From DASWOJ01 sp964242415 (GTDB lineage Bacteria; Pseudomonadota; Alphaproteobacteria; Acetobacterales; Acetobacteraceae), in contig CAXTAT010000009.1 in NCBI GenBank assembly GCA_964242415.1, positions 1-64,000 of the forward strand: DNA of 64,000 bases, written 5' to 3'. Positions within the stretch are counted from its first letter, which is position 1; each line of letters starts with the position of its first letter. A program made the position numbers and the translations under genes. Of this stretch, positions 52,418 through 61,745 are shown piece after piece. The notes under the pieces are model-generated. The model ran no database searches. It saw nothing but the letters and a program-made list of their open reading frames with translations, and had not been told where the DNA came from.

Positions 52418-54055
52418 ATGTTCCATCAACTCGTGACGCCGGTGGCGGACAGCCTGGCGCTGTCATTCGTCGTCGCGGCGCTGCCGGTCGTGACCGTGCT
52501 GGTGATGCTGGGCGTGCTGCGGCGGCCGGCGTGGCAGTCCTCGCTCGGCGGCCTGGTGGTGGGCCTGGCGGTGGCGATCCTGGTCTGGCAGTTCCCGCCC
52601 GGCCTGGCGCTGGACAGCGTGGCCGCCGGGGCGACGTTCGCGGTCTGGCCGGTCATGTGGATCGTGTTCAACGCGCTGCTGCTGTATAACATCGCCGTCG
52701 TCTCCGGCCGCTTCGATGCGTTCCGCGACTGGGTGTTGGACCACCTGCCGAACGACCGCCGCATCGTGCTGGTGGTGATCGGCTTCTGCTTCGGCTGCCT
52801 GCTGGAGGGCATCTCTGGGTTCGGCACGCCGGTCGCCATCACCAGCGCGCTGCTGATCCTGGTCGGCTTCGCCCCGCTGGAGGCCCTGACCTTCACGCTG
52901 ATCTTCAACACGGCGCCAGTTGCCTTCGGGGCGCTCGGTGCCCCGGTGACGGTGCTCGGCCAGGTCACCGGCCTGTCGCCGGTGACGCTCGGCGCCATGA
53001 TCGGGCGGCAGCTTCCGTTCATGGCCATACTGCTGCCGTTCTACGTCATGGCGATCTATGGCGGGATGCGCTCGGTGCGGGCGCTGTGGCCGGTGCTGCT
53101 GGTGGCCGGCGGCAGCTTCGCGCTGGGGCAGTTCGTGTCGTCGAACTACCTCGACTACGCGCTGACGGACGTGCTGTCGTCGCTGACCGCGCTGGTCGTC
53201 ACCCTGGGCTTCCTGCGGGTGTGGTCGCCGGCACCGGCGCCGGAGTTCGTCATGCCCCCCGTCTCCCGTCCGGTGGCGGCCAGGGCGGTGGGCGCGGATG
53301 TGGTGAGCGCGCGTGCCGCGAGCGTGGTGCCGAGCTGGCAGGGCTGGGTGCCCTGGGTGCTGGTCTCGGCGGTGGTGATCGCCTGGACGCACTTCAGGGT
53401 CTTCGCCATCGGCCAGCAGGCTTTCCCATGGCCGGGCCTGCACAACCAGGTGCTGATCACGCTGTATGACAAGCCGTATGCGGCGACCTACGTGTTCCAG
53501 CCGCTGGCGACGGGCACGGCGATCCTGCTGTCGGCGATCCTCACCGCCGCCGTGGTCGGCGTCGGGCCGGGCCGGTTCCTGGACTGCGCCGTGCAGACGT
53601 GGCGGCAGAGCCGGGTGGCGATCCTCACGGTGGCGCTGATCGTGGGGCTGGCGTACCTGATGAACTACTCGGGCCTCACCTACACGCTCGGCAAGGGCGT
53701 GGCGTCGGTGGGCATCCTGTTCCCGCTGCTCTCGCCGTTCCTGGGCTGGGTGGCGGTGTTCCTGTCGGGCAGCGACACGTCGGGCAACGCGCTGTTCGGC
53801 AACCTGCAGGTGGTGGCGGCGAACCAGCTTGGCCTGAACCCGGTGCTGATCGCGGCGACCAACTCCTCGGGCGGCGTGATGGGCAAGATGATCTCGCCGC
53901 AGAACATCGCCACCGGCGTGTCGGTCACGGCGTTGCGCGGGCAGGAGGGCGTGGTGCTGGCGCGCACGTTCAAGCATAGCGTGGCGCTGACGCTGGTGCT
54001 CGGCGTGCTGGTCGTGCTGCAGCAGTATGTGGTGCCCTGGATGATCCCGGGGTAG
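52418..54055 (+). CDS. L-lactate permease family transporter (LctP/LldP)
   Basis: A 545-residue inner-membrane protein with about 12-14 spans. It has the LctP landmarks VMWIVFNALLLYNIAVVSGR, FGCLLEGISGFGTPVAITSA, FNTAPVAFGALGAPV and the C-terminal SGSDTSGNALFGNLQVVAA and ATNSSGGVMGKMISPQNIA. It imports L-lactate or glycolate with protons. GGGAGG precedes the ATG at 52418. No lactate dehydrogenase gene is next to it, so glycolate or another 2-hydroxyacid is also possible. Confidence 0.94.
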   Translation: MFHQLVTPVADSLALSFVVAALPVVTVLVMLGVLRRPAWQSSLGGLVVGLAVAILVWQFPPGLALDSVAAGATFAVWPVMWIVFNALLLYNIAVVSGRFDAFRDWVLDHLPNDRRIVLVVIGFCFGCLLEGISGFGTPVAITSALLILVGFAPLEALTFTLIFNTAPVAFGALGAPVTVLGQVTGLSPVTLGAMIGRQLPFMAILLPFYVMAIYGGMRSVRALWPVLLVAGGSFALGQFVSSNYLDYALTDVLSSLTALVVTLGFLRVWSPAPAPEFVMPPVSRPVAARAVGADVVSARAASVVPSWQGWVPWVLVSAVVIAWTHFRVFAIGQQAFPWPGLHNQVLITLYDKPYAATYVFQPLATGTAILLSAILTAAVVGVGPGRFLDCAVQTWRQSRVAILTVALIVGLAYLMNYSGLTYTLGKGVASVGILFPLLSPFLGWVAVFLSGSDTSGNALFGNLQVVAANQLGLNPVLIAATNSSGGVMGKMISPQNIATGVSVTALRGQEGVVLARTFKHSVALTLVLGVLVVLQQYVVPWMIPG

Positions 54056-54123
54056 TACGCGCCGCCGGGCGGCCAGTGCGGCACGGCACGGGACCCGCCG
54101 TGGGCGCGTGGAGGCTCGGCGGC

Positions 54124-55101
54124 TCAGGACATCATCTGCAGCACATGCACGCTGAACAGGCTGGCTGGGTCGGTCCAGCCGGCGACGGGATCGTAGCCGG
54201 CGGAGCGGGCGAGGTCGGCAAACCCGGGGAGGCTGTACTTGTAGGAGTTCTCGGTGTGGATCGACTCGTCCGGCGCGAAGCCGATCCGGTCGCCGCCGAT
54301 GCGGACCGATTGGGCGATGCGGCTCACCAGGTGCATCTCCACCCGGCTTTCCGCCGCGTTCCAGCGTGCCGCATGGGCGAACGTCCGTAGGTCGAATTCC
54401 GCGTCAAGCTCGCGGTTGATGCGGGTCAGCAGGTTGATGTTGAAGGCTGCGGTGACGCCCGCGGCATCGTCGTATGCGGCCTCTAGGACCGCCCGGTCCT
54501 TGGGCAGGTCAACGCCGACGATCATCATCGAGCCGCGCCCCAGCAGCCGCCCGGCGCGGCGGAGGAAGTCGGCCGCCTCGGCTGGGGTGAAGTTGCCGAT
54601 GGTCGATCCCGGGAAGAACCCGGCGAGGCGGCGGGGGTGGCTGCCGGGCAGGTGCGGCAGGGCGAAGCGGTTGGTGTAGTCGGCGCAGACCGGCGCGATG
54701 CGCAGGTCCGGGAAGTCGGCGGCCAGGCTTGCCGCTGCGGCCAGCAGGTGCCCGCGGGAGATATCGACGGGGACATAGGCGGCCGGGTAGCGCAGGGCGG
54801 CGAGAAGCAGGCGGACCTTGACGCCGGCGCCGGAGCCGAACTCGACCAGGCCGGCGTGGGGGCCGACCAGGGTGGCGACCTCGTGCGCGCGGGCCTGCAA
54901 CAGGGCGCATTCGGTGCGGGTCGGGTAGTATTCCGGCAACTCGCAGATGCGGTCGAACAGGCGCGACCCCTCGGCGTCGTAGAAGAACTTGCTCGGCAGC
55001 GTCTTGGGCGTGCCCCCGAGGCCCTGCAGGACGGCAGCGCGGAACTCCGTGACCGTGGGTTCCAGGTCATGCAGTTGCTCCAGCGAGTAGGCGTGGCTCA
55101 T
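54124..55101 (-). CDS. egtD: L-histidine N-alpha-methyltransferase EgtD
   Basis: A 325-residue SAM-dependent methyltransferase that trimethylates histidine to hercynine, the first step of ergothioneine synthesis. The opening FRAAVLQGLGGTPKTLPSKF, FYDAEGSRLFDRICELPEYY and TRTE match the family. The SAM loop is LVEFGSGAGVKVRLLL, followed by YVPVDISRGHLL and PGSTIGNFTPAEA. The ATG at 55101 overlaps the egtB stop by 4 bp, so the two are translated together. Confidence 0.96.
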   Translation of the reverse strand: MSHAYSLEQLHDLEPTVTEFRAAVLQGLGGTPKTLPSKFFYDAEGSRLFDRICELPEYYPTRTECALLQARAHEVATLVGPHAGLVEFGSGAGVKVRLLLAALRYPAAYVPVDISRGHLLAAAASLAADFPDLRIAPVCADYTNRFALPHLPGSHPRRLAGFFPGSTIGNFTPAEAADFLRRAGRLLGRGSMMIVGVDLPKDRAVLEAAYDDAAGVTAAFNINLLTRINRELDAEFDLRTFAHAARWNAAESRVEMHLVSRIAQSVRIGGDRIGFAPDESIHTENSYKYSLPGFADLARSAGYDPVAGWTDPASLFSVHVLQMMS

Positions 55102-56399
55102 AGGTCCTCCGCCAGCCGGAACCCGGAAAACTGCCAGCGCGCATGGGGCGGGAAGAAGTTCCGGTAGGTCAGGCGGTCGTGCCCGGCGGCAGTGGCGCAG
55201 GAACGGCCACGCAGGACCATCTGGTTGACCATGAACTTGCCGTTGTACTCGCCGAGGGCGCCGGCCTCGGGACGGTAGCCGGGGTAGGGCGTGTAGGGGC
55301 TGCAGGTCCACTCCCAGACATCCTGCGCGATGCCGGGGCGGAGCGGCTGCGGATGCGGCTGCAGGCCCTGCTGGGAGCTTGGCCGCACCGCATCGTCGTC
55401 GGCGTGCAGGCGGGCGGCGACTTCCCACTCGAACTCGGTTGGCAGGCGGCGGCCGGCCCACTCGGCGTAGGCGGCGGCCTCGTAGAAGCTGACGTGACAG
55501 ACCGGTTCGTCATCGCGGACGGGCTGCAGGCCGTGCAGCGTGTAGGTGTCCCAGCCGTCGTCCGCGCCGGGCTGCCAGTAGGCGGGGGCGTCCCATCCCG
55601 CGGATTGGGCCAAGGACCAGCCCTCGGACAGCCACAGGCTGGCGCGCTGGTAGCCGCCGTCGCGCATGAACGCCTTGAACTCGGCGTTGCTGACGGGGCG
55701 GTCGGCGATGGCGCAGTCGCGCAGCAATGCCGGATGGGCCGGACCCTCGTTGTCGAAGGCGAAGCCCGCGCCCGCGGGATGGCCGATGCCGTGGATGCCG
55801 CTGGGAACGCGCCACATCCCGGCGGGAGGCAGGGCGCGCGACGGCGGCTGGGCTGGCGCCGGAGTGTAGACCGGGTGGATCGGGGAGCAGCCGAAGGCGT
55901 GCTTGATGTCGGTCAGCAGCAGTTCCTGGTGCTGCTGCTCGTGGTGCAGGCCCATGATGGCGAGGTCGGCAACCTCGGCACCGCATCCATCGAGCAGGCG
56001 GAGCATGGCGTCATCGACATGGACCCGGTAGGCGGCGATGGCGTCGATGCCGGGGCGGCTGAGGATGCCGCGGGACGGACGCGGGTGCCGCGGACCGACC
56101 GCCTCGTAGTACGAGTTGAAGACGTAGTTGAAGGCCGGGTCGAATTCCCGGTAGCCGGGCAGGTGCGGCTTCAGCAGGAACGTCTCGAAGAACCAGGTCG
56201 TGTGCGCGCGGTGCCACTTCGCCGGGCTGGCGTCGGGCATGGATTGCACGGTCTGGTCCTCGGCGGACAGCGGCGCGGCGAGGGCTTCCGTCTCGCGCCG
56301 GACCCGGCGGTAGAGGCCGGGTGCGGCAGACCGCGCTGGTCGTGCTGCTTTGGGTAGCGGCGCCGTGGGTGGCAGAAGCTGGGTACTGGTGTTCGACAT
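55098..56399 (-). CDS. egtB: Ergothioneine biosynthesis sulfoxide synthase EgtB
   Basis: A 433-residue iron enzyme that joins hercynine to a thiol (gamma-glutamylcysteine or cysteine) with O2. The N-terminal DinB-like domain opens AEDQTVQSMPDASPAKWHRA and has HTTWFFETF; the Fe-binding motif is in GLHHEQQHQELLL. The C-terminal formylglycine-enzyme-type domain has SNAEFKAFMRDGGY, GRRLPTEFEWEVAAR and VWEWTCSPYTPYPGYRP. egtA and egtC are not present, so the thiol donor is not clear. It heads the egtBD unit. Confidence 0.96.
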   Translation of the reverse strand: MSNTSTQLLPPTAPLPKAARPARSAAPGLYRRVRRETEALAAPLSAEDQTVQSMPDASPAKWHRAHTTWFFETFLLKPHLPGYREFDPAFNYVFNSYYEAVGPRHPRPSRGILSRPGIDAIAAYRVHVDDAMLRLLDGCGAEVADLAIMGLHHEQQHQELLLTDIKHAFGCSPIHPVYTPAPAQPPSRALPPAGMWRVPSGIHGIGHPAGAGFAFDNEGPAHPALLRDCAIADRPVSNAEFKAFMRDGGYQRASLWLSEGWSLAQSAGWDAPAYWQPGADDGWDTYTLHGLQPVRDDEPVCHVSFYEAAAYAEWAGRRLPTEFEWEVAARLHADDDAVRPSSQQGLQPHPQPLRPGIAQDVWEWTCSPYTPYPGYRPEAGALGEYNGKFMVNQMVLRGRSCATAAGHDRLTYRNFFPPHARWQFSGFRLAEDL

Positions 56400-56499
56400 G
56401 CAGGCCGCCTCTAGGTCAACAGCGCCTACGTGGCAACCGGCCGCCAGGTTTCATCAGGCCAAGTCTCATCAGGCATGTGTCGGCCGGTTCCCGCTGGGC

Positions 56500-57642
56500 A
56501 TGAACCGCACTAACGTTGGTGCTATGCCCGCCGCCGCACTCGCCTGCCAGCGCCACCTGTTCGACATGCCTGACCATGTCAGCTACCTCGACGCCGCCGC
56601 GTGGGCGCCCCTGCCGCACCTGGTGCGTGCGGCGGGGGAGGCCGGCATCCTGGCCAAGGCGCAACCCTGGGCGCACTCCCGGGACGACGCTGGGGCCTTG
56701 GCGGAGCGTGCCCGCGCCGCGGCGGCCCGGCTGATCGGCGCGACGGCGGACGACGTGGCCATCGTCGGCTCCGTCAGCCACGGCATCGCCACCGCGGCGC
56801 GCAACCTGTTGACCGCGCCGGGCGGCCGCATCCTGCGGGTCGCGGACGAGTTCCCGTCGCTGTGCCACGCCTGGGACCGGCTGGCCGCCGAGCGCGGCCT
56901 GATCGTCGAGGTCGTGCCGCGCCCGGCCGACGGCGACTGGACGGCGGCGCTGCAGGAGGCGATGGCCCGCCCGGGCGCGGCGCCGCTCGCCGTTGCGACG
57001 CTGACGCCGCTGCACTGGTCCGACGGGGCGGTGATCGACCTGGACCGCCTGGCCCCCGCCGTGCGCGCCGCCGGGGCCTTGCTGGTGGTGGACGCCACGC
57101 AGGCCGTTGGCGCCGTGCCGGTGGATGTGGCCCGGCTGCAGCCCGACTTCTTGACGTTCCCGACCTATAAGTGGGCGTTGGGTCCCTACAGCCTGGCCTT
57201 CCTGTATGCCGCCCCGCACCGCCAGGGCGGCCTGCCGCTGGAGGAGAACACCGGCAACCTGCCGCCCGCCAAGGGTGCGCGGCGCTACGACAAGGGCGAG
57301 CGCGACGACCCGGTGGCGCTGCCGATGGCCGCGGCGGGGATGGAGCTGGTCGCAGGCTGGGGCGTGCCGGCCGTGGCGGCACGCCTGCGGGGGCTGACCG
57401 ATCTGCTGGCCGAGGGTGCTGCGGCGCTGGGCTTGCCGGTGCCGCCGCGCCGGCTGCGCTCCCCGCACATCCTGGGCCTCCGCGTGCCGGGCGGCCTGCC
57501 GGAGGGCCTGATCGCGCGGCTGCGCGGCGATGGCGTGTTCGCCAGCGACCGGCTGGGCGGCTTGCGCCTCAGTCCGCATGTCTGGGCCAACGAGGCCGAC
57601 GTGACGCGGTGCCTGGCGGCGTTGCAGGCTGCCCTGTCATAG
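56500..57642 (+). CDS. PLP-dependent class V aminotransferase-like enzyme, possible EgtE
   Basis: A 380-residue (or 372 from ATG 56524) fold-type I PLP enzyme of the cysteine-desulfurase group. The PLP lysine is in FPTYKWALGPYSLAF; DATQAVGAVPVDVA contains the Asp that contacts the pyridine nitrogen. Divergent from egtB with a 100-bp gap, so it is a good candidate for the hercynylcysteine sulfoxide lyase EgtE. Other class V enzymes (kynureninase- or isopenicillin epimerase-like) cannot be excluded. Confidence 0.82.
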   Translation: MNRTNVGAMPAAALACQRHLFDMPDHVSYLDAAAWAPLPHLVRAAGEAGILAKAQPWAHSRDDAGALAERARAAAARLIGATADDVAIVGSVSHGIATAARNLLTAPGGRILRVADEFPSLCHAWDRLAAERGLIVEVVPRPADGDWTAALQEAMARPGAAPLAVATLTPLHWSDGAVIDLDRLAPAVRAAGALLVVDATQAVGAVPVDVARLQPDFLTFPTYKWALGPYSLAFLYAAPHRQGGLPLEENTGNLPPAKGARRYDKGERDDPVALPMAAAGMELVAGWGVPAVAARLRGLTDLLAEGAAALGLPVPPRRLRSPHILGLRVPGGLPEGLIARLRGDGVFASDRLGGLRLSPHVWANEADVTRCLAALQAALS

Positions 57643-57665
57643 ACGCCCGCGCCGGCCCAAAAGCC

Positions 57666-57681
57666 TGGCGTGGGGCTTGCA
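57666..57681 (+). promoter_or_regulatory. Sigma-54 (-24/-12) promoter of the second urt operon
   Basis: TGGCGTGGGGCTTGCA has TGGC at -24 and TTGCA at -12 with exact 12-bp GG-to-GC spacing and G at the conserved seventh position. The start is expected near 57692, about 42 nt before the urtA ATG, with AGGAG at 57721-57725. It implies activation under nitrogen limitation. Confidence 0.65.
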
Positions 57682-57733
57682 TTCCCTGGGCATCATCCGG
57701 CGCAGGTCGTCAGCGCCGTCAGGAGATTTGAGG

Positions 57734-58960
57734 ATGGATACCGTCACCCGTCGTTCCCTTTTGGCTGGCACCGGCGTGGCGCTGGCGATGCCGGCGATCA
57801 TCCGCCCTGCCTGGGCCGCCGACACGGTGAAGCTGGGCTGCCTGTTCTCCTCCTCCGGCACGATGGCCAACCTGGAGGGCCGGATGAACTACGTCGCCCG
57901 GATGGCGGCGGACGAGCTGAATGCCGCCGGCGGGGTGCTCGGGCGGCAGGTGGAGGTCGTGGTGACCAATCCGGCCTCCGACTGGCCGACCTACGCGCAG
58001 ATGGGCCGCCAACTGCTGCAGGAGCAGAAGGTCGCGGCGCTGCTGGGCTGCTGGACCTCGGTGTCGCGCAAGTCGGTGCTGCCGGTCGTCGAGCAGAACG
58101 ACGCGCTGCTGTTCTATCCGCTGCACTTCGAGGGCGAGGAGAACTCGAAGAACGTGGTCTATATGAACTCGCCGCCGTCCAGCTCGGTGCTGCCCGCGGT
58201 GGATTACCTGATGGGTGCGGACGGCGGCAACGCCAAGCGGTTCTTCATGCTGGGCAGCGACTACGTGTGGCCGCGCACCATCAACAAGATCCTGAAAGCC
58301 TACTGGAGCAGCAAGGGCATCCCGGAGACTGCCTGGCGTGAGGAGTACGTCCCCTTCGGGTTCAGCAACTTCCAGAACCTGGTGAACCAGATTCGCAGCT
58401 TCGCCAGCGCCGGGGGCGAGCAGCCGATCGTGGTGCTGACGGTTGTGGGCAACTCGATCCCGGACTTCCTGCGCGAGTACGTGAACCAGGGATTGAAGCC
58501 GACCGACATCCCCGTGCTGGGGCTGGACATGGTGGAGGCCGACCTGGAGGGCCTGAACACCGCCGGGCTGGTGGGCAACCTGAACTGCTGGGCGTACCTG
58601 CAGAACGCGCCGGGGCCGCGCAACCAGAAGTGGCTGGCGGACTGGGCGGCGTATGTGAAGAAGTCCGGCGCGCCATACCGGCCGGACGTCGCGATCGACC
58701 CGATGGTGTCCACCTATGACAGCGTTCACCTGTGGGCGCTGGCGGCGAAGAAGGCCGGGTCGTTCGACGTGCCGGCGGTGCGGGCGGCGTTCGGCGGGCT
58801 GTCGTTCGACGATCCCTCCGGCTACACGCTGACGATGACCAGTGAGAACAACTACGTCGCGCGCGGGGTGTTCATCGGGTCCGTGAACGACAAGCAGGGC
58901 TTCGACGTGCTGTGGCAGTCGAAGGGCACGCCGAAGCCGATCCCGTTCAGCCCCGCCTGA
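57734..58960 (+). CDS. urtA: Urea-type ABC transporter binding protein, second UrtA
   Basis: A 408-residue periplasmic protein. A twin-arginine-like leader is present (DTVTRRSLLAGTGVALAMPA, cleavage near AWA-AD). The mature part begins VKLGCLFSSSGTMANLEGR and has LLFYPLHFEGEENSKNVVYM, LGSDYVWPRTINKI, with a cysteine at GCWTSVSRKSVLP, as in UrtA/AmiC. I used the ATG at 57734, where AGGAG is 8 nt upstream. It is only distantly like the urtA at 36510, so the two transporters may differ in ligand. It heads urtABCDE-fmdA. Confidence 0.92.
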   Translation: MDTVTRRSLLAGTGVALAMPAIIRPAWAADTVKLGCLFSSSGTMANLEGRMNYVARMAADELNAAGGVLGRQVEVVVTNPASDWPTYAQMGRQLLQEQKVAALLGCWTSVSRKSVLPVVEQNDALLFYPLHFEGEENSKNVVYMNSPPSSSVLPAVDYLMGADGGNAKRFFMLGSDYVWPRTINKILKAYWSSKGIPETAWREEYVPFGFSNFQNLVNQIRSFASAGGEQPIVVLTVVGNSIPDFLREYVNQGLKPTDIPVLGLDMVEADLEGLNTAGLVGNLNCWAYLQNAPGPRNQKWLADWAAYVKKSGAPYRPDVAIDPMVSTYDSVHLWALAAKKAGSFDVPAVRAAFGGLSFDDPSGYTLTMTSENNYVARGVFIGSVNDKQGFDVLWQSKGTPKPIPFSPA

Positions 58961-58965
58961 CGGGC

Positions 58966-60573
58966 ATGCGGGCTTGGCTGCGGCCCGGCCTGGCGGCGCT
59001 GCTATGCCTGGCCGGCGGCGCCGCGCGGGGGCAGGCGCTGCCGGACCGTGCCGCGGTTTTGACCATGCTGTGCAGCGAGGGCGGGCAGGACGTGCCGGCT
59101 GCCGTGCGGGCGCTGCTGTCGGGCGCCGCCACCGCGTCCCCGGCGGAGCGGGACTGGGCGCTGCGGATCGTGCAGGCGTTCTCGGCGAAGGGCTTGCAGT
59201 GCGCGGAGGACGGCGGCGCGTTCCTGGCCGGCGGCACGAATGCCCTGACCCTGGCTCCGGCGGACCCGCCATCCGGGCTTCGCGCGCCACTGCCGAGCCT
59301 GCGGAGCCGCGGATTGCTGGAGCAGGCAGGCGCTGCGCTGGCGCTATTCGCCGCCGGGTCGCCCGCCCGGCTGGCCGCGGTCCGCACCCTGGAGCGCCGC
59401 AGCGACGGGTTGCCGCCCGACCTGTTGCCGGCGGCCTTGGCGCAGGAGGGGGACCCCGGCGTGCGGGATGCGTTGCAGGCGCTGGTGGTTGCGGCCGGGC
59501 TGCGCTCGCCGGACCCCGGCCGTCGCATTGCCGCCATCGAGGGCCTGGGCGCCGACCCCACCTCCCGCGCCGCCGCGCAACTGGCGGCGCTGCGGGCGGA
59601 CCCGGCGTATGCCGCCGAGCCGGCGGTCCGCGCCGCGCTGGACCGGCAGATTACCCATGTCGGCCGCTGGGTGCGGGCGGGCGATGCGCTGGCGCTGCTA
59701 TACAACGGCGTCAGCGTCGGCAGCGTGCTGTTCATGGCGTCCGTTGGATTGGCGATCATCTTCGGGCTGATGGGCGTGATCAACCTCGCGCAGGGCGAGT
59801 TCATCATGATCGGCGCCTACGTCACCTTCTGCACGCAGGAGGCGCTGCGGGCGTGGGCGCCGGGCCTGGTGGACTGGTATCCCGTCCTGGCGGTGCCCGT
59901 GGTGTTCGCCGTCACCGCCCTGGCCGGCATCGCCATTGAGGCCACGGTGATCCGGCGGCTTTACACGCGCCCGCTGATGACCCTGCTGGCGACTTGGGCG
60001 ATCAGCCTGCTGCTGGTGAACCTGGTGCGCGTCGGGTTCGGCACGCAGAACCTGCAGTTCCGGACGCCGCCCTACCTCGCGGGCGGCCAGCGGGTGGTGG
60101 GCGACTTCCTCGTCACCTGGAACCACCTGGGGGCCATCGGCTTCGCGGCGGCGGCGTTCGTGGCGACCTGGGCGCTGCTGCGCTTCACCGATTTGGGGCT
60201 GTTCATCCGGGCGGTGACGCAGAACCGCGGCATGGCGGGCTGCGTCGGCGTGTCCACCCGGCGGATCGACATGCTGGCGTTCGGCTTCGGCGCCGGGCTG
60301 GCGGGATTGGGCGGGCTGGCGCTGTCGCCGATCTACAACGTCAATCCGACCATGGGCAGCGGCTTCATCATCGACAGCTTCATGGTGGTGGTGCTGGGCG
60401 GCGTCGGCAGCCTGTGGGGCACTGCGCTGGCCGCCCTGGGAATCGGGCTGGTGAACGTGGGGATCGAGCCGTTCTATGGCGCCGTCGCCGCCAAGGTGAT
60501 CGCGCTGCTGCTGGTGATCCTGCTGATCCAGTGGCGTCCGGAGGGGCTGATCGCCGCCCGGGGCCGCCGGTGA
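58966..60573 (+). CDS. urtB: Urea-type ABC transporter permease UrtB, long form
   Basis: A 535-residue permease. Residues 1-22 form a signal peptide (WLRPGLAALLCLAGGAARG), followed by about 220 residues of periplasmic helical repeats (RLAAVRTLERRSDGLPPDLL, RRIAAIEGLGADPTSRAAAQ), the extra domain of true UrtB. The LivH-type membrane part begins near ALLYNGVSVGSVLFMASVG and contains GLMGVINLAQGEFIMIGAYV. It starts 5 bp after urtA. Confidence 0.93.
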   Translation: MRAWLRPGLAALLCLAGGAARGQALPDRAAVLTMLCSEGGQDVPAAVRALLSGAATASPAERDWALRIVQAFSAKGLQCAEDGGAFLAGGTNALTLAPADPPSGLRAPLPSLRSRGLLEQAGAALALFAAGSPARLAAVRTLERRSDGLPPDLLPAALAQEGDPGVRDALQALVVAAGLRSPDPGRRIAAIEGLGADPTSRAAAQLAALRADPAYAAEPAVRAALDRQITHVGRWVRAGDALALLYNGVSVGSVLFMASVGLAIIFGLMGVINLAQGEFIMIGAYVTFCTQEALRAWAPGLVDWYPVLAVPVVFAVTALAGIAIEATVIRRLYTRPLMTLLATWAISLLLVNLVRVGFGTQNLQFRTPPYLAGGQRVVGDFLVTWNHLGAIGFAAAAFVATWALLRFTDLGLFIRAVTQNRGMAGCVGVSTRRIDMLAFGFGAGLAGLGGLALSPIYNVNPTMGSGFIIDSFMVVVLGGVGSLWGTALAALGIGLVNVGIEPFYGAVAAKVIALLLVILLIQWRPEGLIAARGRR

Positions 60574-61694
60574 CGGGCCTTGCGGTGACGGGCCGCGGGA
60601 TGACGGGATTGGGCATGACGCGGGGCGCCGGCCTGTGCGCGGGGCTGCTGGGGCTGCTGCTGGTGGCGCTGCCGGTGTTGGGGTTGGGCGCCGGGGCGGT
60701 GCTGCCGGTCTATGCGGTGAACGCTGCCGGGCAGGTGATGTGCTTCGCGCTGCTGGCGATGTCGGTCGATCTGATGTGGGGGGGCGCCGGGGTGCTCAGC
60801 CTGGGGCACGGGCTGTTCTTTGCGCTCGGGGGCTACATCGCCGCGATGCACCTGCTGCGGACCGCGTTCGCGGCGACGGGGGTGCTGCCGGACTTCCTGC
60901 TGTTCATGGGGCAGGCCGGGTTCCCGGCGTGGTGGGCGTTTGCCGACTCGCCCTGGCTGTCGGTGCTCGCGGTGCTGGCGGTGCCGGCGCTGGTGGCGTT
61001 CGGCTTCGGCTACGTGTCGTTCCGGTCGCGGGTGAACGGCGTTTACTTCTCCATCATCACCCAAGCGCTGACCTACACGGCGATGCTGCTGATGTTCCGC
61101 AACGACACCGGGTTCGGCGGCAACAACGGCATGACGGGGTTCCACGGCATCGCCGGGCTGGCGGCAGGCAGCACGGGCTATGCGGTGCTGCTGGCGGCGC
61201 TGGCGACGGGGGCGGTGCTGCTCGCCTTGCTGGGCGGGCGGGCGCTGCTGGCCACGCGGTTCGGCCGGTTGCTGACCGCGATCCGCGACGACGAGCCGCG
61301 GCTGCGCTTCCTGGGCTACGACACGCTGTGGCTCAAGCTGGCGGCATGGTGCCTGTCGGCGTCGGTGGCCGCCGTGGCGGGGGCGTTGTACGTGCCGCAG
61401 GTCGGCATCATCAACCCGGGCCTGCTGGACCCGGCGCTGTCGCTGGAGATCGCGGTGTGGGTCGCCGTGGGCGGGCGGGGTGGGCTGGTCGGTGCGATCC
61501 TGGGGGCGGTGCTGATCAACCTGCTAAAGTTCTGGCTGGCTGGCGCGGCGCCGGAGCTGTGGCCGTTCGTGCTCAGCCTGCTGGTGCTGGGGGTGGTGCT
61601 GGCGCTGCCGAACGGGCTGCTGGATGCACGCAACCGGTCGCGGTCTTGGATGACCGGGCTGGCGGTGCGCCTGCCGGGCCAGGTGCGTCCGTAA
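60570..61694 (+). CDS. urtC: Urea-type ABC transporter permease, second UrtC
   Basis: A 374-residue LivM-type permease with about ten spans. It has SVDLMWGGAGVLSLGHGLFF, NDTGFGGNNGMTGFHGIAG and TAIRDDEPRLRFLGYDTLW. The start is GTG 60570, overlapping the urtB stop by 4 bp; ATG 60600 is an alternative. The first ten residues (TGLAVTGRGMTGLGMTRG) contain a repeated TG motif and may be dispensable. Confidence 0.92.
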   Translation: MTGLAVTGRGMTGLGMTRGAGLCAGLLGLLLVALPVLGLGAGAVLPVYAVNAAGQVMCFALLAMSVDLMWGGAGVLSLGHGLFFALGGYIAAMHLLRTAFAATGVLPDFLLFMGQAGFPAWWAFADSPWLSVLAVLAVPALVAFGFGYVSFRSRVNGVYFSIITQALTYTAMLLMFRNDTGFGGNNGMTGFHGIAGLAAGSTGYAVLLAALATGAVLLALLGGRALLATRFGRLLTAIRDDEPRLRFLGYDTLWLKLAAWCLSASVAAVAGALYVPQVGIINPGLLDPALSLEIAVWVAVGGRGGLVGAILGAVLINLLKFWLAGAAPELWPFVLSLLVLGVVLALPNGLLDARNRSRSWMTGLAVRLPGQVRP

Positions 61695-61745
61695 TGCTGG
61701 CCGCGCAGGCTGGATGCATGGGGTTCGAGGGTGCTGGCTGGCTGC

